The notes: a model not told the origin generated them from the sequence alone. A stretch of DNA of 64,000 nt from Candidatus Bathyarchaeum tardum (GCA_029762755.1 JARVGH010000003.1:62001-126000), one strand, 5' to 3'; numbered from the stretch's first letter, positions 24,066 through 33,870 are shown. Program-made: numbers and translations.

Positions 24066-26663
24066 TCATGCAAATTTTTTGATCAGATATTTTGCATTAG
24101 TTTCAGTTATTCCCAATTCTTTGGCGATTTTTATTGAATCTTTATTGTTTTTCTTGATAATATCGATTAGTTCAATTTCTATGTCTTTGACTGAAAGCAA
24201 AGTTTCAACAACTTTGTCAGGGTTAACACCAATAGAATCTAAATGCATAGTTAAGAACTTAAGAAAACCTTTTCCGAGGTCACTTGGTGCTTGACCACAT
24301 ATTCCAACAGGTCGTACAGGATTCATCGAATGGGCTCCTTCACACAACATTTCGATGGCTTTTGTTACTGCAGGATTAGATTCGTCAAATTCCCAGGCAA
24401 TTTTTTCACTATCACGATCAATTCCAAGAGTTAGTTGAGTTAAGTCGTTACTACCAATACTGAAACCGTTACAGTATTGAGAGAATGCTTTTGGAATAAA
24501 GCAAACACTAGGAACCTCTGCCATGAAAATTATATCAGGCAAATCTAAACCTTTTTTGCGGAAAGCAGTTTTAATCATTGAAGTTACTTTTTCTGCTTCA
24601 GTTGTTGTTCGGACAAAAGGAACCATTGGCACAGCAGTTGTCAAACCTAACTTATGAACTTCGGTGAAAGCCTCAAGTTCTAACGCATACGCGTCACAGA
24701 AAAATTTGTCAATGTATCGGGAGGCGCCTCTAAAGCCAATCATTGGATTGCTTTCTTCGAATTCAAGTTCAATTTTGTTAATTTCAATCGCTTTGGAACC
24801 ACACATAGGACAAATTTGTTGCGGACCCAAGGAAATGCTATTTCCACACTTGCAGCTTATGTCATAATAGACTGCTCCTGGAAGGGAAGCATATTCGTTT
24901 GTTTTGAAATCAGAGAACCGAATAATGACTTTGCGAGGCTTAAAGGCTCCAGCAATTATCGATATGCCAGCCTTCAATCGGGTAACATACTCTTCAACGA
25001 GAGAATTTACCATAGGATATTTTTCTTTAATATCTTCAGCCCAACGGTCTGGCCCAAGATTGTCTGCGCGTAGAGCAAATACTGGATGTAATTCTGCATT
25101 GGAAACTACGAATTCAATTCGTACAAGAGAACTTCCCTGAGAAGGTAATTGACTCACATGGAGTGCTTCATCTGGGCTGGCAATGTTTACCATTACTTTT
25201 GTTACGGTTTCAGGAATTTCTTTTAGTTCAATTTCTTGCACTTCAAAAGGTATTTCCCCAGCAAAGATTTGGGCTTCACTTGAGGTACAATCCAGAGTTA
25301 TTTTTTCGCCATCATCCAAATTAAGAGCGCCAACAGCACCAACAGCGCAAGGTATTCCACGTTCACGAGAAACTATTGCTGCGTGAGAGGTACGGTTTCC
25401 TCTTTCACAAATTAGGGCAGAAACTTTATCGAGACTCATGATAACTTCCCAGTCAGGAGTAGTCATGGAAGTAACAAGCATTGGTCGTATTCCTTTCTTG
25501 TTAAATTCTGCAACTTCTATTACAGCTTCTTCAGTAGTTACTGCTTTGGCAACGATGCCTGACGCAATTTTTGTCCCAACAGGAATACCAACGTAAAGGG
25601 GTTTAACTTTTGGTCTTTCTTTAAGCTTGAAAAGAGTCAGTACAGTTCGGGTTGCATGAACTGTTTCTGGTCGAGCCTGTGTAATGAATACTTTCCCGTT
25701 TTCGACTGCATACTCGATGTCCATAGGTTTTCCGTAACTTTTTTCGATACAGGTGACATGATTCGCAACCTGAATCGCTTCATCGGGCGTAATTACTTTA
25801 GGATCAATCTTGCCCACAGGAATTTCGACATTTGTTTTGGTTTTTGGATCATAAACCATTTTTTCTTTTTGAAGACTTTTGGGAGGAATTGTTCCAAGAA
25901 GTTTGACTTCAGGATCTTTGATAAATCCAGTCCAAGATGCACTTTCTTTTCCTTGGACTATCATTTCACCCAGACCATAAACTGCTTGAATTACACCAAC
26001 ATTACGATTTCCAGTGTTAGGATCTATAGAGAAAGCAACACCAGACTTTTCCGAGTCAATCATAGTTTGAATAACTACAGAAATCAAACCCTGATTAAGC
26101 AAATCAACTTCCGACAAGTCCAGAATTTTTTTCTTACGCAAATCTTGTCGATAATCAATAACTCTCCAACCAAAAGCAGATGCAATACATTTCAAAACGT
26201 TCTTTATTACACTTGAAGATTCCAATTGAACATTAAGATAAGTATCAAACTGTCCAGCAAAAGCGGCAGTAGCCATATCTTCAGTTATACCTGAACTTCG
26301 AACAGCAACACGAGCACGTCCGACACGTTTCTTTAGTTCACAGATTTTTTTGTCTAATAACTCAAGCAGTTTGGGTTGTGTTTTTATGTTTTCAATGACT
26401 GTAATAATTTTTTCTGCAATCTTCTTGGATTCAACTTCATTATCGGCCTTCAAAGCAGCATCTAATTCTGTAACTAAATCAAAAATTTCGGGATCATGTA
26501 GTAACAACTTTGCAAATTCAGTAGTAACCATTATGGCATACGGAACATTACCTTCCCCTAAAATATGGAAAAGTTTAGCTAAATTTGATCCTTTGCCGCC
26601 CGTAAGGCTACCATCGGTGGCAACTTCTTCTTCAATATTAACAATTAAATTTTCAGAAACCAC
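24066..26663 (-). CDS. ppsA: Phosphoenolpyruvate synthase with an inserted zinc ribbon
   Basis: PpsA makes PEP from pyruvate and ATP, an entry to gluconeogenesis. The 865-residue protein has the ATP-grasp domain (GGKGSNLAKL, RSSGITEDMATAAFAGQFDT), the phospho-His domain (ERGNRTSHAAIVSRERGIPC, His428) and the C-terminal TIM barrel (NPMIGFRGASRY, GSNDLTQLTLGIDRD, GICGQAPSD). Unusually, about 37 residues with four Cys (604, 606, 618, 621) are inserted before NPMIGFRGASRY. The last 35 residues resemble a small helix-turn-helix. GAGGTG precedes the ATG. Confidence 0.93.
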   Translation of the reverse strand: MVSENLIVNIEEEVATDGSLTGGKGSNLAKLFHILGEGNVPYAIMVTTEFAKLLLHDPEIFDLVTELDAALKADNEVESKKIAEKIITVIENIKTQPKLLELLDKKICELKKRVGRARVAVRSSGITEDMATAAFAGQFDTYLNVQLESSSVIKNVLKCIASAFGWRVIDYRQDLRKKKILDLSEVDLLNQGLISVVIQTMIDSEKSGVAFSIDPNTGNRNVGVIQAVYGLGEMIVQGKESASWTGFIKDPEVKLLGTIPPKSLQKEKMVYDPKTKTNVEIPVGKIDPKVITPDEAIQVANHVTCIEKSYGKPMDIEYAVENGKVFITQARPETVHATRTVLTLFKLKERPKVKPLYVGIPVGTKIASGIVAKAVTTEEAVIEVAEFNKKGIRPMLVTSMTTPDWEVIMSLDKVSALICERGNRTSHAAIVSRERGIPCAVGAVGALNLDDGEKITLDCTSSEAQIFAGEIPFEVQEIELKEIPETVTKVMVNIASPDEALHVSQLPSQGSSLVRIEFVVSNAELHPVFALRADNLGPDRWAEDIKEKYPMVNSLVEEYVTRLKAGISIIAGAFKPRKVIIRFSDFKTNEYASLPGAVYYDISCKCGNSISLGPQQICPMCGSKAIEINKIELEFEESNPMIGFRGASRYIDKFFCDAYALELEAFTEVHKLGLTTAVPMVPFVRTTTEAEKVTSMIKTAFRKKGLDLPDIIFMAEVPSVCFIPKAFSQYCNGFSIGSNDLTQLTLGIDRDSEKIAWEFDESNPAVTKAIEMLCEGAHSMNPVRPVGICGQAPSDLGKGFLKFLTMHLDSIGVNPDKVVETLLSVKDIEIELIDIIKKNNKDSIKIAKELGITETNAKYLIKKFA

Positions 26664-26772
26664 ATTAACACCTCATTTTAACTAAATGTAGTAAAATTTA
26701 ACAATACAAGGAGTGAAAAATTAGTGCATGTCTTGCCCTTGTGGGTAGACCTCTGCAACCATACTCCCTCAA

Positions 26773-27270
26773 TTATGCCTCAAGTTTCTTGACAACTACA
26801 CGACAGGGTGTAGGTAGTTTGGCGCCTCCACGTTTCAGCGCCGTTGTAGCAGCTTGGAGTCCTTCGTCGTTGACGTCAGCGATTATTAATTTTTGACCTG
26901 GTTTTACTCGTGCAGCAAGACTTATGGCTTTGCCAAAAGCGTTTCGCATTCCATCTTGAAGTCGGTCAGCGTGAGCCCCGAAAATCATTTTGTTTTCGCG
27001 AAGCACAATATGGGGGTAAGGCAAAATTTTCAGGTGATAATTGTTTCCCAGTTTTTCTGAGAGAACCCTGTTAGATGCTATGCGTGCAGATTCCAAGGCA
27101 TTGTGCCTAATTTGAACTGATTTTTCAGCAATTAATTGGACTTGATATTTGTAAGTACCTGAGGGATTGCCCATAGTAAATTTGACAATTTTTGACATAG
27201 GGGAACCACGGATATACTTTTTCCGGGTATAGGCTTGCCCCTTTACTTCACGATAGTTATGAGCCTTCAT
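26773..27270 (-). CDS. rpl10e: 50S ribosomal protein L10e
   Basis: Archaeal/eukaryotic counterpart of bacterial L16. It has YTRKKYIRGSPMSKI near residue 15, a central SVQIRHNALESARIASNRVL, and PYPHIVLRENKMIFGAHADRLQDGMRNAFG, all family hallmarks. At 165 residues it is slightly shorter than usual owing to a short N-terminus. The ATG at 27270 is the first available start. It is separated from ppsA by about 110 bases carrying the ppsA promoter. Confidence 0.95.
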   Translation of the reverse strand: MKAHNYREVKGQAYTRKKYIRGSPMSKIVKFTMGNPSGTYKYQVQLIAEKSVQIRHNALESARIASNRVLSEKLGNNYHLKILPYPHIVLRENKMIFGAHADRLQDGMRNAFGKAISLAARVKPGQKLIIADVNDEGLQAATTALKRGGAKLPTPCRVVVKKLEA

Positions 27271-27457
27271 TGTTTATTCCTCATCTGCTCTGACATCATA
27301 GTTTAACAGATATTATAAAAACTATTCTGTATAGCAAATAGTCATTTACAAAAAAAACCAAAAAACAACATTGTCAACAAAATTTTTGTATGAAATTCAC
27401 CATCAAAAATATGGGTCTAACAAAAACAAGCACACAAGGGATAGCATCACAGAAAAA

Positions 27458-28294
27458 TTAGCTTTTGAATTTCTGAAAGATTTCATTTGCCATCGACCCG
27501 AAGTCTTCTGGAGCCAATTCACGTACTCTTTTTTTGCTATAAAACAAAGAGTCGGCAAAAATAACAGCTTGGTCTTTAGGCAGTTTATGCTGATGTAAGA
27601 AAGGAAGGACAGCATTTCTAACTTTTTTGTTTCGCTGAGTGAAAAGAATCCTAACAAGGTCAAAAAATAACGCCTCATCTTCAACAGGAAAAGGTGGACT
27701 TCTGGGTCTTAGACACAAGATCATTGAATCAACATCTGGTGAAGGATAAAACATTGTTCGTGGAACAAGTTCTAAGAGTTCAACCTCTGCTCGGTAGTGG
27801 ATAGTAACTGTTAGGCGTCCATAATCTTTGGAGCCTACTGGAGCAGCTAATCTTTCTGCAAATTCTTTTTGTAAAATCAAAAATGCGGAATCAAACTTAT
27901 TTTCAAGAAGACGAAATAGAAGCGGTGACGAGATAGAATATGGAGGGGCGGCTACAACTTTGTTAAATCGTGGAAGAGAAACTTTTAGAATGTCACCTTC
28001 AATTAATTCAACATTTTCCAAATCTTGAAGATAATCTTTCAAAAACTTTACGAGTAAGGGGTCAAATTCCACAGCAATAACTTTCTTGCAGATTGTAACA
28101 AGAAGTTCCGTTAAAAACCCAAATCCAGCCCCAACTTCTAAAACTATATCATTTTTTTTTAAACAAGAATGAAATATTAAGCGGTGCAACACATCTGAAT
28201 TAACTGTAAAATTTTGACCTAAACGTTTTTTTGGATAAAAATTGTAAAGGTGAAAAAAATGTTTCACCCGTTTAAGAAGATTGGGGCTATCCAC
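27458..28294 (-). CDS. rsmA: 16S rRNA dimethyladenosine transferase RsmA/KsgA/Dim1
   Basis: KsgA dimethylates two adjacent adenosines near the 3' end of 16S rRNA. The 278-residue protein shows RLGQNFTVNSDVL at the start, the SAM site VLEVGAGFGFLTELL and VEFDPLL, with a helical C-terminal domain. Motif IV, normally NLPY, reads APPY at residues 116-119 (AAPPYSISSPLLF), lacking the catalytic Asn. The start is GTG at 28294, sharing a base with the stop of the DUF655 gene (TAGTG). Last gene of the srp54 operon. Confidence 0.92.
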   Translation of the reverse strand: MDSPNLLKRVKHFFHLYNFYPKKRLGQNFTVNSDVLHRLIFHSCLKKNDIVLEVGAGFGFLTELLVTICKKVIAVEFDPLLVKFLKDYLQDLENVELIEGDILKVSLPRFNKVVAAPPYSISSPLLFRLLENKFDSAFLILQKEFAERLAAPVGSKDYGRLTVTIHYRAEVELLELVPRTMFYPSPDVDSMILCLRPRSPPFPVEDEALFFDLVRILFTQRNKKVRNAVLPFLHQHKLPKDQAVIFADSLFYSKKRVRELAPEDFGSMANEIFQKFKS

Positions 28295-28857
28295 TAGGGT
28301 GCTCTCGTAAATAATCTGTACTTACTATCTCCAGCCAGTTCCTCCAATATCCTTCTTGTGATAAGCTTAGAGGGATTAGGCATGTTAGCACGTTCTTGTA
28401 AATCTTCTAAGTTTTGGAAAGGTTTTCGATCCCGTTCATCAAGGATTTGCCACATGTACTTTTTTCCTATACCAGGAATTAGTTCCAAAGCATGCATTCG
28501 AGGAGTAATTGCTTGAGCAGTGTTAAAGAAGTCAATAAACCACTTTTCCCGGTTAAGTACTATTTTTTCTATAGTTCCAGAAAGTTCCATTCTAGAATTT
28601 GAAGTCAAATCTTCATAGGGTATTCGACCAATGATATAGGTAATTTCACTTCGAGAATCTTTTCCAACGTAGACTCTGTCAGCTGCTTTAAGGGGAACTC
28701 CTTTGCGAGCAATTGCTTCAAGAAAAGTAAAATATTCTTCACCAACCACCTGAACTAATGCCCCAGCACGGTACCCCGGATGAGTCCCGGGTCTTCCATG
28801 CGGAAGATAATCCAAAACATAGGCGTACTCTTCGTATCTCTTTTCACTCTTTTCCAC
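28294..28857 (-). CDS. DUF655 family RNA-binding-type protein
   Basis: The 187-residue protein starts with an OB-like region (YAYVLDYLPHGRPGTHPGYR, then ALVQVVGEEYFTFLEA) and ends with a helix-hairpin-helix module (HALELIPGIGKKYMWQILDE). This is the DUF655 architecture. It sits, as in many archaea, between rpoF and rsmA. The function is not known; nucleic acid binding is inferred. The start is GTG at 28857. Confidence 0.9.
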   Translation of the reverse strand: MEKSEKRYEEYAYVLDYLPHGRPGTHPGYRAGALVQVVGEEYFTFLEAIARKGVPLKAADRVYVGKDSRSEITYIIGRIPYEDLTSNSRMELSGTIEKIVLNREKWFIDFFNTAQAITPRMHALELIPGIGKKYMWQILDERDRKPFQNLEDLQERANMPNPSKLITRRILEELAGDSKYRLFTRAP

Positions 28858-28919
28858 GCTTTACCCCTTCCCGAAATGGTTACAATTGGTTTTAGATATT
28901 ATATAATATAGAAAGTCCT

Positions 28920-29258
28920 TTATTCGTCTTTTCTATATTCGTTCAAAAAATCCAGTATTTTTTCTAGTTTAGAGGACTCAATAATCTTACGACCACCAGC
29001 CAAAAATACTCTAATTTCTTGGACACTTTCGGGCATAGCATTAACTATCTGGACTGCACCGTCCGCATCTAATTCAAATTCTTCGACCAGTTTGGTAACA
29101 AGAATGTCAACGTTTGAAGGCTCAACTTTGCTGAATTTAGTTGCATAATCAAGAGAACGCCTTTGGAACTGGTCCAGTCGTTCTTCACCGATGGATTCTA
29201 ATGCTTCCTTTACTTGTGGAACAGTAACTGTCTGTTCCTTGAGAGCCTTTCGTACCAT
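28920..29258 (-). CDS. rpoF: RNA polymerase subunit F (Rpb4-like)
   Basis: RpoF forms the polymerase stalk with RpoE. The 112-residue helical protein has the HRDC-like pattern: TVPQVKEALESI, RRSLDYATKFSKVEP, a middle LVEEFELDADGAVQIVNAMP, and KLEKILDFLNEY. It begins three bases after the stop of L21e, within the conserved srp54-pus10-rpl21e-rpoF-DUF655-rsmA string. Confidence 0.93.
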   Translation of the reverse strand: MVRKALKEQTVTVPQVKEALESIGEERLDQFQRRSLDYATKFSKVEPSNVDILVTKLVEEFELDADGAVQIVNAMPESVQEIRVFLAGGRKIIESSKLEKILDFLNEYRKDE

Positions 29259-29260
29259 TG

Positions 29261-29560
29261 TTATGCCCCCTTATGAGGCGTAATGTGTTCTGGCCTAACA
29301 GTAATTTCTTTAATTGCTTTTCCTTGAGAGACGTTAATTACGTAGGCTCTTCCACGTTTTTCAGCAATAACACCGATTCGACCATGGAATCTTCTGTGCG
29401 GCATACCCTTATGTACACTAGGGTCTAATTTGATTACAACTTTTTCAGTAGGTTCGTATTCACGTAGTACCTTACTGAGTCCTGTTTTTCCCCGGTCTCT
29501 AGGCTTTCTCTTCAAGAGGTAACGGGTTCTCCTTCGGTAACCTTTCGCTTTTCTTCCCAA
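29261..29560 (-). CDS. rpl21e: 50S ribosomal protein L21e
   Basis: The basic 99-residue protein opens MGRKAKGYRRRTRYLLKRKP and contains VVIKLDPSVHKGMPHRRFHG and RIGVI, followed by GRAYVINVSQG, the L21e signature. Its ATG is directly against the pus10 stop (29561), so translation is likely coupled. Confidence 0.96.
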   Translation of the reverse strand: MGRKAKGYRRRTRYLLKRKPRDRGKTGLSKVLREYEPTEKVVIKLDPSVHKGMPHRRFHGRIGVIAEKRGRAYVINVSQGKAIKEITVRPEHITPHKGA

Positions 29561-30889
29561 CTATGATTCCTCCATAATAACATTCAAAACGTCTAAGTCA
29601 ACAGGCTTGGCTTGTGCATTGATAATAGAGGCTACGCTAGGGACGGTTCGCCCTTCATCGCCACTTACCAACTCTTTAATATAAAGCCCTCCTTGGCAAC
29701 GTATTTTCATCTCTGCGCGGTTAGGCGCCAACCTCTTTAGATACGCCTCATATATGTACTTTTCCCGAACTAGGTCTGCTCTTCGATGCAAAACACGTAA
29801 CGGAGTTCGCTGTTGAACAACAGATTTTGACAATTTTTCAGTTACAGACAACAATTCTTCGTCAGAAACATCACGGTCAAAATCAATAAAAACTTTGTAA
29901 ACTTTTGTTGAACCTTCACCTTTCTTTAAGCGTTTAATATCTGCTTTAGTTGCAGAAACAAGGTTCAAAATTTCAACTTTTCCTTCCCCGTGTTCGTTGA
30001 TTATTTTTTCCAGTTCTTTTAGATTAATGAACCGTTTTTGTGGACGTTTAATTTCCATGATAAAAGGTCGCCCCATTCCAAGCATTCGGGCATCTACATC
30101 TTCTCGTCCAGCTGCATGAAAAGCTACGGCATCGCCTTCAGTTTTTTTTAAAAGAGGTGCCGCAATTATTTCTTCAACAGATTCGGAGTACATTTTTCCG
30201 GTTCCCTTACAGTTTTTGCAGCCTTCGCCGTGGCATTGTCGACAGAACCATTTAGATTGCGGAATATCTCGGACAAGTTTTTTGTATGATCCTTTAACAT
30301 ACAGGGGATTTGATTGTATGATAACTTCTCCGGTGAAAGGTCTTACGAGAACTACAACATCAGGTTTTTTGAATTCTGCAAGTTTTTGTGTGACTTTTGA
30401 AAGTTTTTTGCCAATGTGGCGACTGAATTCATTTCGCATACTTTCGCCATAAGCCACATCATGTAGCGCTTTGAACTCGTCTTCTCTTTCTTCAATTATG
30501 TTTGGCAATTCGACACCAACAAGAAAGGTATTGTATTCGTAAGCTTTGAGGGCTTCCAAAGCGTTTTCAACTAGAATATTGCTACTTTCAAACAAGCCTT
30601 GGCAAAGATAACATGGTTCCTTTTTTTTGGCTCGTTTTCTCATTTTTTTCAATAATTCAGCAGCCATCTCAAAAGATCCACGAGAAACCAAAAGTCTAAG
30701 AGTTGAAAATCCTTCTTTTTTGCCAGCAAGAGCTAACTGGTGATTTTTCATGGTTAACATAAGTTTTAGGGCTTCTCCTCGTTCGCTGTCGTCTAAACCA
30801 TAACCAAGAAGGGCAAATTGTCTGCCTAAACAGTGGTCACACAAAGGTTGTGCTTCCAGAAGGCGCTGGGCTTTTTCAAGTAATTCCAC
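29561..30889 (-). CDS. pus10: tRNA pseudouridine synthase Pus10
   Basis: Archaeal Pus10 makes pseudouridine 54 and 55 in tRNA. The N-terminal part has two CxxC pairs (PLCDHCLGRQF and EPCYLCQG) and a THUMP-containing region. The catalytic part has GREDVDARMLGMGRPFIMEI with the active-site Asp, and ends with QGGLYIKELVSGDEGRTVPS. At 442 residues it is of normal length. Second gene of the srp54 operon. Confidence 0.95.
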   Translation of the reverse strand: MELLEKAQRLLEAQPLCDHCLGRQFALLGYGLDDSERGEALKLMLTMKNHQLALAGKKEGFSTLRLLVSRGSFEMAAELLKKMRKRAKKKEPCYLCQGLFESSNILVENALEALKAYEYNTFLVGVELPNIIEEREDEFKALHDVAYGESMRNEFSRHIGKKLSKVTQKLAEFKKPDVVVLVRPFTGEVIIQSNPLYVKGSYKKLVRDIPQSKWFCRQCHGEGCKNCKGTGKMYSESVEEIIAAPLLKKTEGDAVAFHAAGREDVDARMLGMGRPFIMEIKRPQKRFINLKELEKIINEHGEGKVEILNLVSATKADIKRLKKGEGSTKVYKVFIDFDRDVSDEELLSVTEKLSKSVVQQRTPLRVLHRRADLVREKYIYEAYLKRLAPNRAEMKIRCQGGLYIKELVSGDEGRTVPSVASIINAQAKPVDLDVLNVIMEES

Positions 30890-30941
30890 GAATATTCCTC
30901 AATTTTATGTAAATAATCAAATTATGTACGCAGATTCTGTT

Positions 30942-32273
30942 CTACCCTGTGGGTAAACCTTTTCCCCCGAAAAAGTTGGGCAATCGTTTTCGTCTGAAAC
31001 TCTTCATCATCTTTTTCATTTGATTGTATTGGGTTAGTAGTTGTTTAACGTCTTTTTCTGTAGTGCCTGACCCACGGGCAACCCTACGGATTCGAGAAGA
31101 TGAAAGAATTTTGGGTTTTTCTCGTTCCTTGAGGGTCATAGATTGGATGATTACGCGCCATTTTTTCAAAGCGTCTTCAGCTAGGTTCATTTGATCATCA
31201 GGAATGTTGTAACTCATTCCAGGAATCATCTTAAGTAGTCCCTTTAGGGGACCGACTTTTTTCATCGATTCAAACTGTTCATACATGTCGGTTAAAGTGA
31301 ATTTTCCGCTCATAAAGGCGCGGGCTTTTTTTTCGGGCACTTTTACTTCTGCGTCTCGAACCTTGTCAACAAGGCTTTGAAGGTCACCCATCCCTAGTAA
31401 TCGCCCTACGAACCGAGAAGGAATGAAGGCTTCAATGTCCTCAAGTTTTTCTCCGGAACTGATAAATTTTATTGGTGCACCAATAGCAGCAACCGCTGAA
31501 AGAGCACCGCCCCCCCTTGCAGAACCATCAAGTTTGGAAACAATAATTGAACCGATAGGCGTCGCGTCATGAAGGGCTTTGGCTTGTAGCGCCGCTTGTT
31601 GTCCTATGGTTCCGTCAATAACCAAGATCGCTTCGTCGGGTTTGATGACCTTTTCTAGACGTTTCATTTCGTCAATTAAACCTTTTTCTTCTTTATGTCG
31701 ACCAGCAGTGTCGATTATAACCAAGTCATAGTCTTTGAATTGTTTCAGACCCCTCATGGCAATTTTTTCAGACTTTTTTTCATGAGGTTCACCATATACT
31801 GGGACATTTATTCTGCCGGCTAACTGTTTGAGTTGTTCGTAAGCTCCTGGTCTATAGGTGTCGGTACAAACTAGAGCAGTTTTTAGTCCTCGTTTTTGGA
31901 AATATTTTGCGAGTTTTCCAGTTGCGGTCGTTTTTCCAGAGCCTTGGATTCCTACCATCATGAGGACTTTTTGTTTTCCAGGTTCAATTTTTAGGGTGGC
32001 TGATTTTTCTCCTAAGAATCGGGTTAACTCTTCATAGACTACTTTTACTACGTGTTCGCGTCTGGAAACGCCCGGGGGGACTTTTTCTTTTAGGGCGCGT
32101 TCTTCGATGTTTTTCGAGACTTCCAAAACCAGTTTGACATTAACATCTGCTTGAAGCAGGGCTCGTTGTATGTCACGAACAAGTTCTTTTACTGTTTTTT
32201 CGTCCATGACTGGCGCTTTGAATACTTTCTTTAAAGCGTCATTTAACGAAGAGCCTAGACGGTCCAGAACCAT
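30942..32273 (-). CDS. srp54: Signal recognition particle protein SRP54
   Basis: SRP54 is the GTPase that binds signal sequences and 7S RNA. The NG domain is visible: [15 protein letters not shown] (G1), [22 protein letters not shown] (G3), [14 protein letters not shown] (G4/G5). The C-terminal Met-rich M domain ends with [19 protein letters not shown], the SRP RNA-binding helix. The length of 443 is normal. Head of the operon. A TATAAA-like element lies about 40 bases upstream on the minus strand. Confidence 0.97.
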   Translation of the reverse strand: MVLDRLGSSLNDALKKVFKAPVMDEKTVKELVRDIQRALLQADVNVKLVLEVSKNIEERALKEKVPPGVSRREHVVKVVYEELTRFLGEKSATLKIEPGKQKVLMMVGIQGSGKTTATGKLAKYFQKRGLKTALVCTDTYRPGAYEQLKQLAGRINVPVYGEPHEKKSEKIAMRGLKQFKDYDLVIIDTAGRHKEEKGLIDEMKRLEKVIKPDEAILVIDGTIGQQAALQAKALHDATPIGSIIVSKLDGSARGGGALSAVAAIGAPIKFISSGEKLEDIEAFIPSRFVGRLLGMGDLQSLVDKVRDAEVKVPEKKARAFMSGKFTLTDMYEQFESMKKVGPLKGLLKMIPGMSYNIPDDQMNLAEDALKKWRVIIQSMTLKEREKPKILSSSRIRRVARGSGTTEKDVKQLLTQYNQMKKMMKSFRRKRLPNFFGGKGLPTG

Positions 32274-32490
32274 TGATTAATTCCCAAGATAAAAAACAGG
32301 AGTTGCCGTTTATAGGTATTTAGTTTATCTCAGAAAGAGATTCAACAACAGACGTAACAAAACATGTTAACGTACATGTAAAAAGTAGACAACTAATAGG
32401 TACAGCAGAAAATTTTAGAAAAAGTTGCTCTTCAACATTTACTGCTAATAGAATACATATATGCTATACCAACGTGTTAAAAACAACAGT

Positions 32491-32943
32491 TTATGCTGAA
32501 ATGCTGTTAATTGTTTTTTGTGCCCATGTTTTTGCTGCTGTTAGGTCGTTGTTGTCTGGGCGGCTGCTTCTTCTCATATTCCACTTGCCGTAGCTGCTAA
32601 AGAATCCGTCGATTACGATTTGGTTTTTTTGTTCTAAGATTGTTCGTACCTTGTCACTAACAGTTTCGTCGGTTTTCCCAGTGCCGCCCCAAGTTAAGAA
32701 AATTGCGAAGAGTTTAGAGTCGGGTAAATTAAGGGTGTTCAAGTAAGAAACCAGCTCGGGGAATGGGTTTCCAGCCCGGATGCCAGTCCCAACAAAGATT
32801 AAGTCATAATTAGTTAAATTAATATTTGGCATGGGGTCAGGGTTTGTAATTTGAAGGATATCAGAGTTTGTTTCTGATGCTATTGCTTCTGCAATTTTTT
32901 TGGTGTTGCCAGTTTTTGTAGAATATAAAACAATAGATTTCAT
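32491..32943 (-). CDS. Flavodoxin-like protein
   Basis: The protein of about 150 residues starts MKSIVLYSTKTGNTKKIAEA, the FMN phosphate loop (TxTGNT), followed by LIFVGTGIRAGNPFPEL and FLTWGGTGKTDETV, the other two flavin loops. It is an electron carrier or flavin-dependent oxidoreductase. The partner is unknown. The ATG at 32943 has AGGTG six bases before it, and upstream in-frame codons lack a site. It stands alone. Confidence 0.88.
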   Translation of the reverse strand: MKSIVLYSTKTGNTKKIAEAIASETNSDILQITNPDPMPNINLTNYDLIFVGTGIRAGNPFPELVSYLNTLNLPDSKLFAIFLTWGGTGKTDETVSDKVRTILEQKNQIVIDGFFSSYGKWNMRRSSRPDNNDLTAAKTWAQKTINSISA

Positions 32944-33090
32944 TGTTAACACCTGACAAAGGTTAATCATGTAAAGGGCGTGGTGATTTATTTTTTTATT
33001 CTTTTTTGCATTGAGTTGTGTAAGAAAAATACACAGATGCAGAACAGAAGTTTATCTCAAGATTATGAAAAGTTTTAAACTATCCATGAG

Positions 33091-33858
33091 ATGTTATCTA
33101 AATGGGGAAATCTTTTGCAAGAATCGGTTACAATCGTAGAGAAAGCCCCCATTCCGTCTGAGGCTAAAATGTTAATTGGTCTTCCTGATGTGGGGTTGGT
33201 GGGACTTATTGCAACATCGTATTTGATTACTGAACTTAAGTTAGAAGAAATTGCATACATGGAATCGGATTTGCTTCCTCCGGTAGTTGTTTTACATAAT
33301 GGCTTGCCCCATGCCCCATTACGAATCTATGGAAATAATAAACTGATTGCAGTTATTTCAGAGCTTGCGGTTCCAGCTCCGGCAGTGTATACTATAATGC
33401 AAGAATTAGTAGATTGGGCACAAACCAAGAAAGTTAAGCAAATAATTTCAATGGGTGGAATCCCAACAGAAAACCGGCAAACCATCAATACCCCTGAAGT
33501 TTTTGGAGCAGCTTCAAACCAGAAACTCCTTAACAAAATAACAAAACAGGGATTAAAAGTCATGAATGAAGGCTATATTGTTGGTCCCCAAGCTCTAAGT
33601 ATGAGATATAGTGTGGAAAAGAAAATGCAATCTATCGCGCTTTTGGCTCAGTCCTTTTATAATTATCCGGACCCCCAAGCAGCAGCTATTGTACTTAAAG
33701 AGCTAGCAAAAATTTCGGATGTTACTGTTGATGTTACTAAACTTATGGAGAAGGGAGAAGAAATTAGGCTCAAAACAAGGGACATAATGAAACGTACCCA
33801 ACAAGAAATGAAACGCATGCAAAAATCTCAGGAATATGATATGCCACTATACGTCTAG
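33091..33858 (+). CDS. PAC2-family proteasome assembly chaperone with HbYX-type tail
   Basis: The 255-residue protein has MLIGLPDVGLVGLIATSYLI, the PAC2 glycine-rich start, IISMGGIPTENRQ in the middle, and a charged C-terminal helix. The last three residues are Leu-Tyr-Val, a hydrophobic-Tyr-X motif that lets PbaA and proteasomal ATPases dock into alpha-ring pockets. This makes it a better PbaA candidate than the PAC2 protein at 2259, although PbaA identity is inference. It is followed 12 bases later by an Hsp20-like gene on the same strand. Confidence 0.85.
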   Translation: MLSKWGNLLQESVTIVEKAPIPSEAKMLIGLPDVGLVGLIATSYLITELKLEEIAYMESDLLPPVVVLHNGLPHAPLRIYGNNKLIAVISELAVPAPAVYTIMQELVDWAQTKKVKQIISMGGIPTENRQTINTPEVFGAASNQKLLNKITKQGLKVMNEGYIVGPQALSMRYSVEKKMQSIALLAQSFYNYPDPQAAAIVLKELAKISDVTVDVTKLMEKGEEIRLKTRDIMKRTQQEMKRMQKSQEYDMPLYV

Positions 33859-33870
33859 GAGAAATCAACG

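Noticed and set aside
26664-26772. GCCCTTGTGGGTAG stretch before ppsA as a tRNA fragment or riboswitch
   Set aside because: No consistent fold or family motif could be drawn. It is treated as ordinary promoter and leader sequence.
32362-32379. ACATGT-N6-ACATGT as an operator for srp54
   Set aside because: It lies upstream of the likely TATA element and has no second example. Chance is a sufficient explanation.
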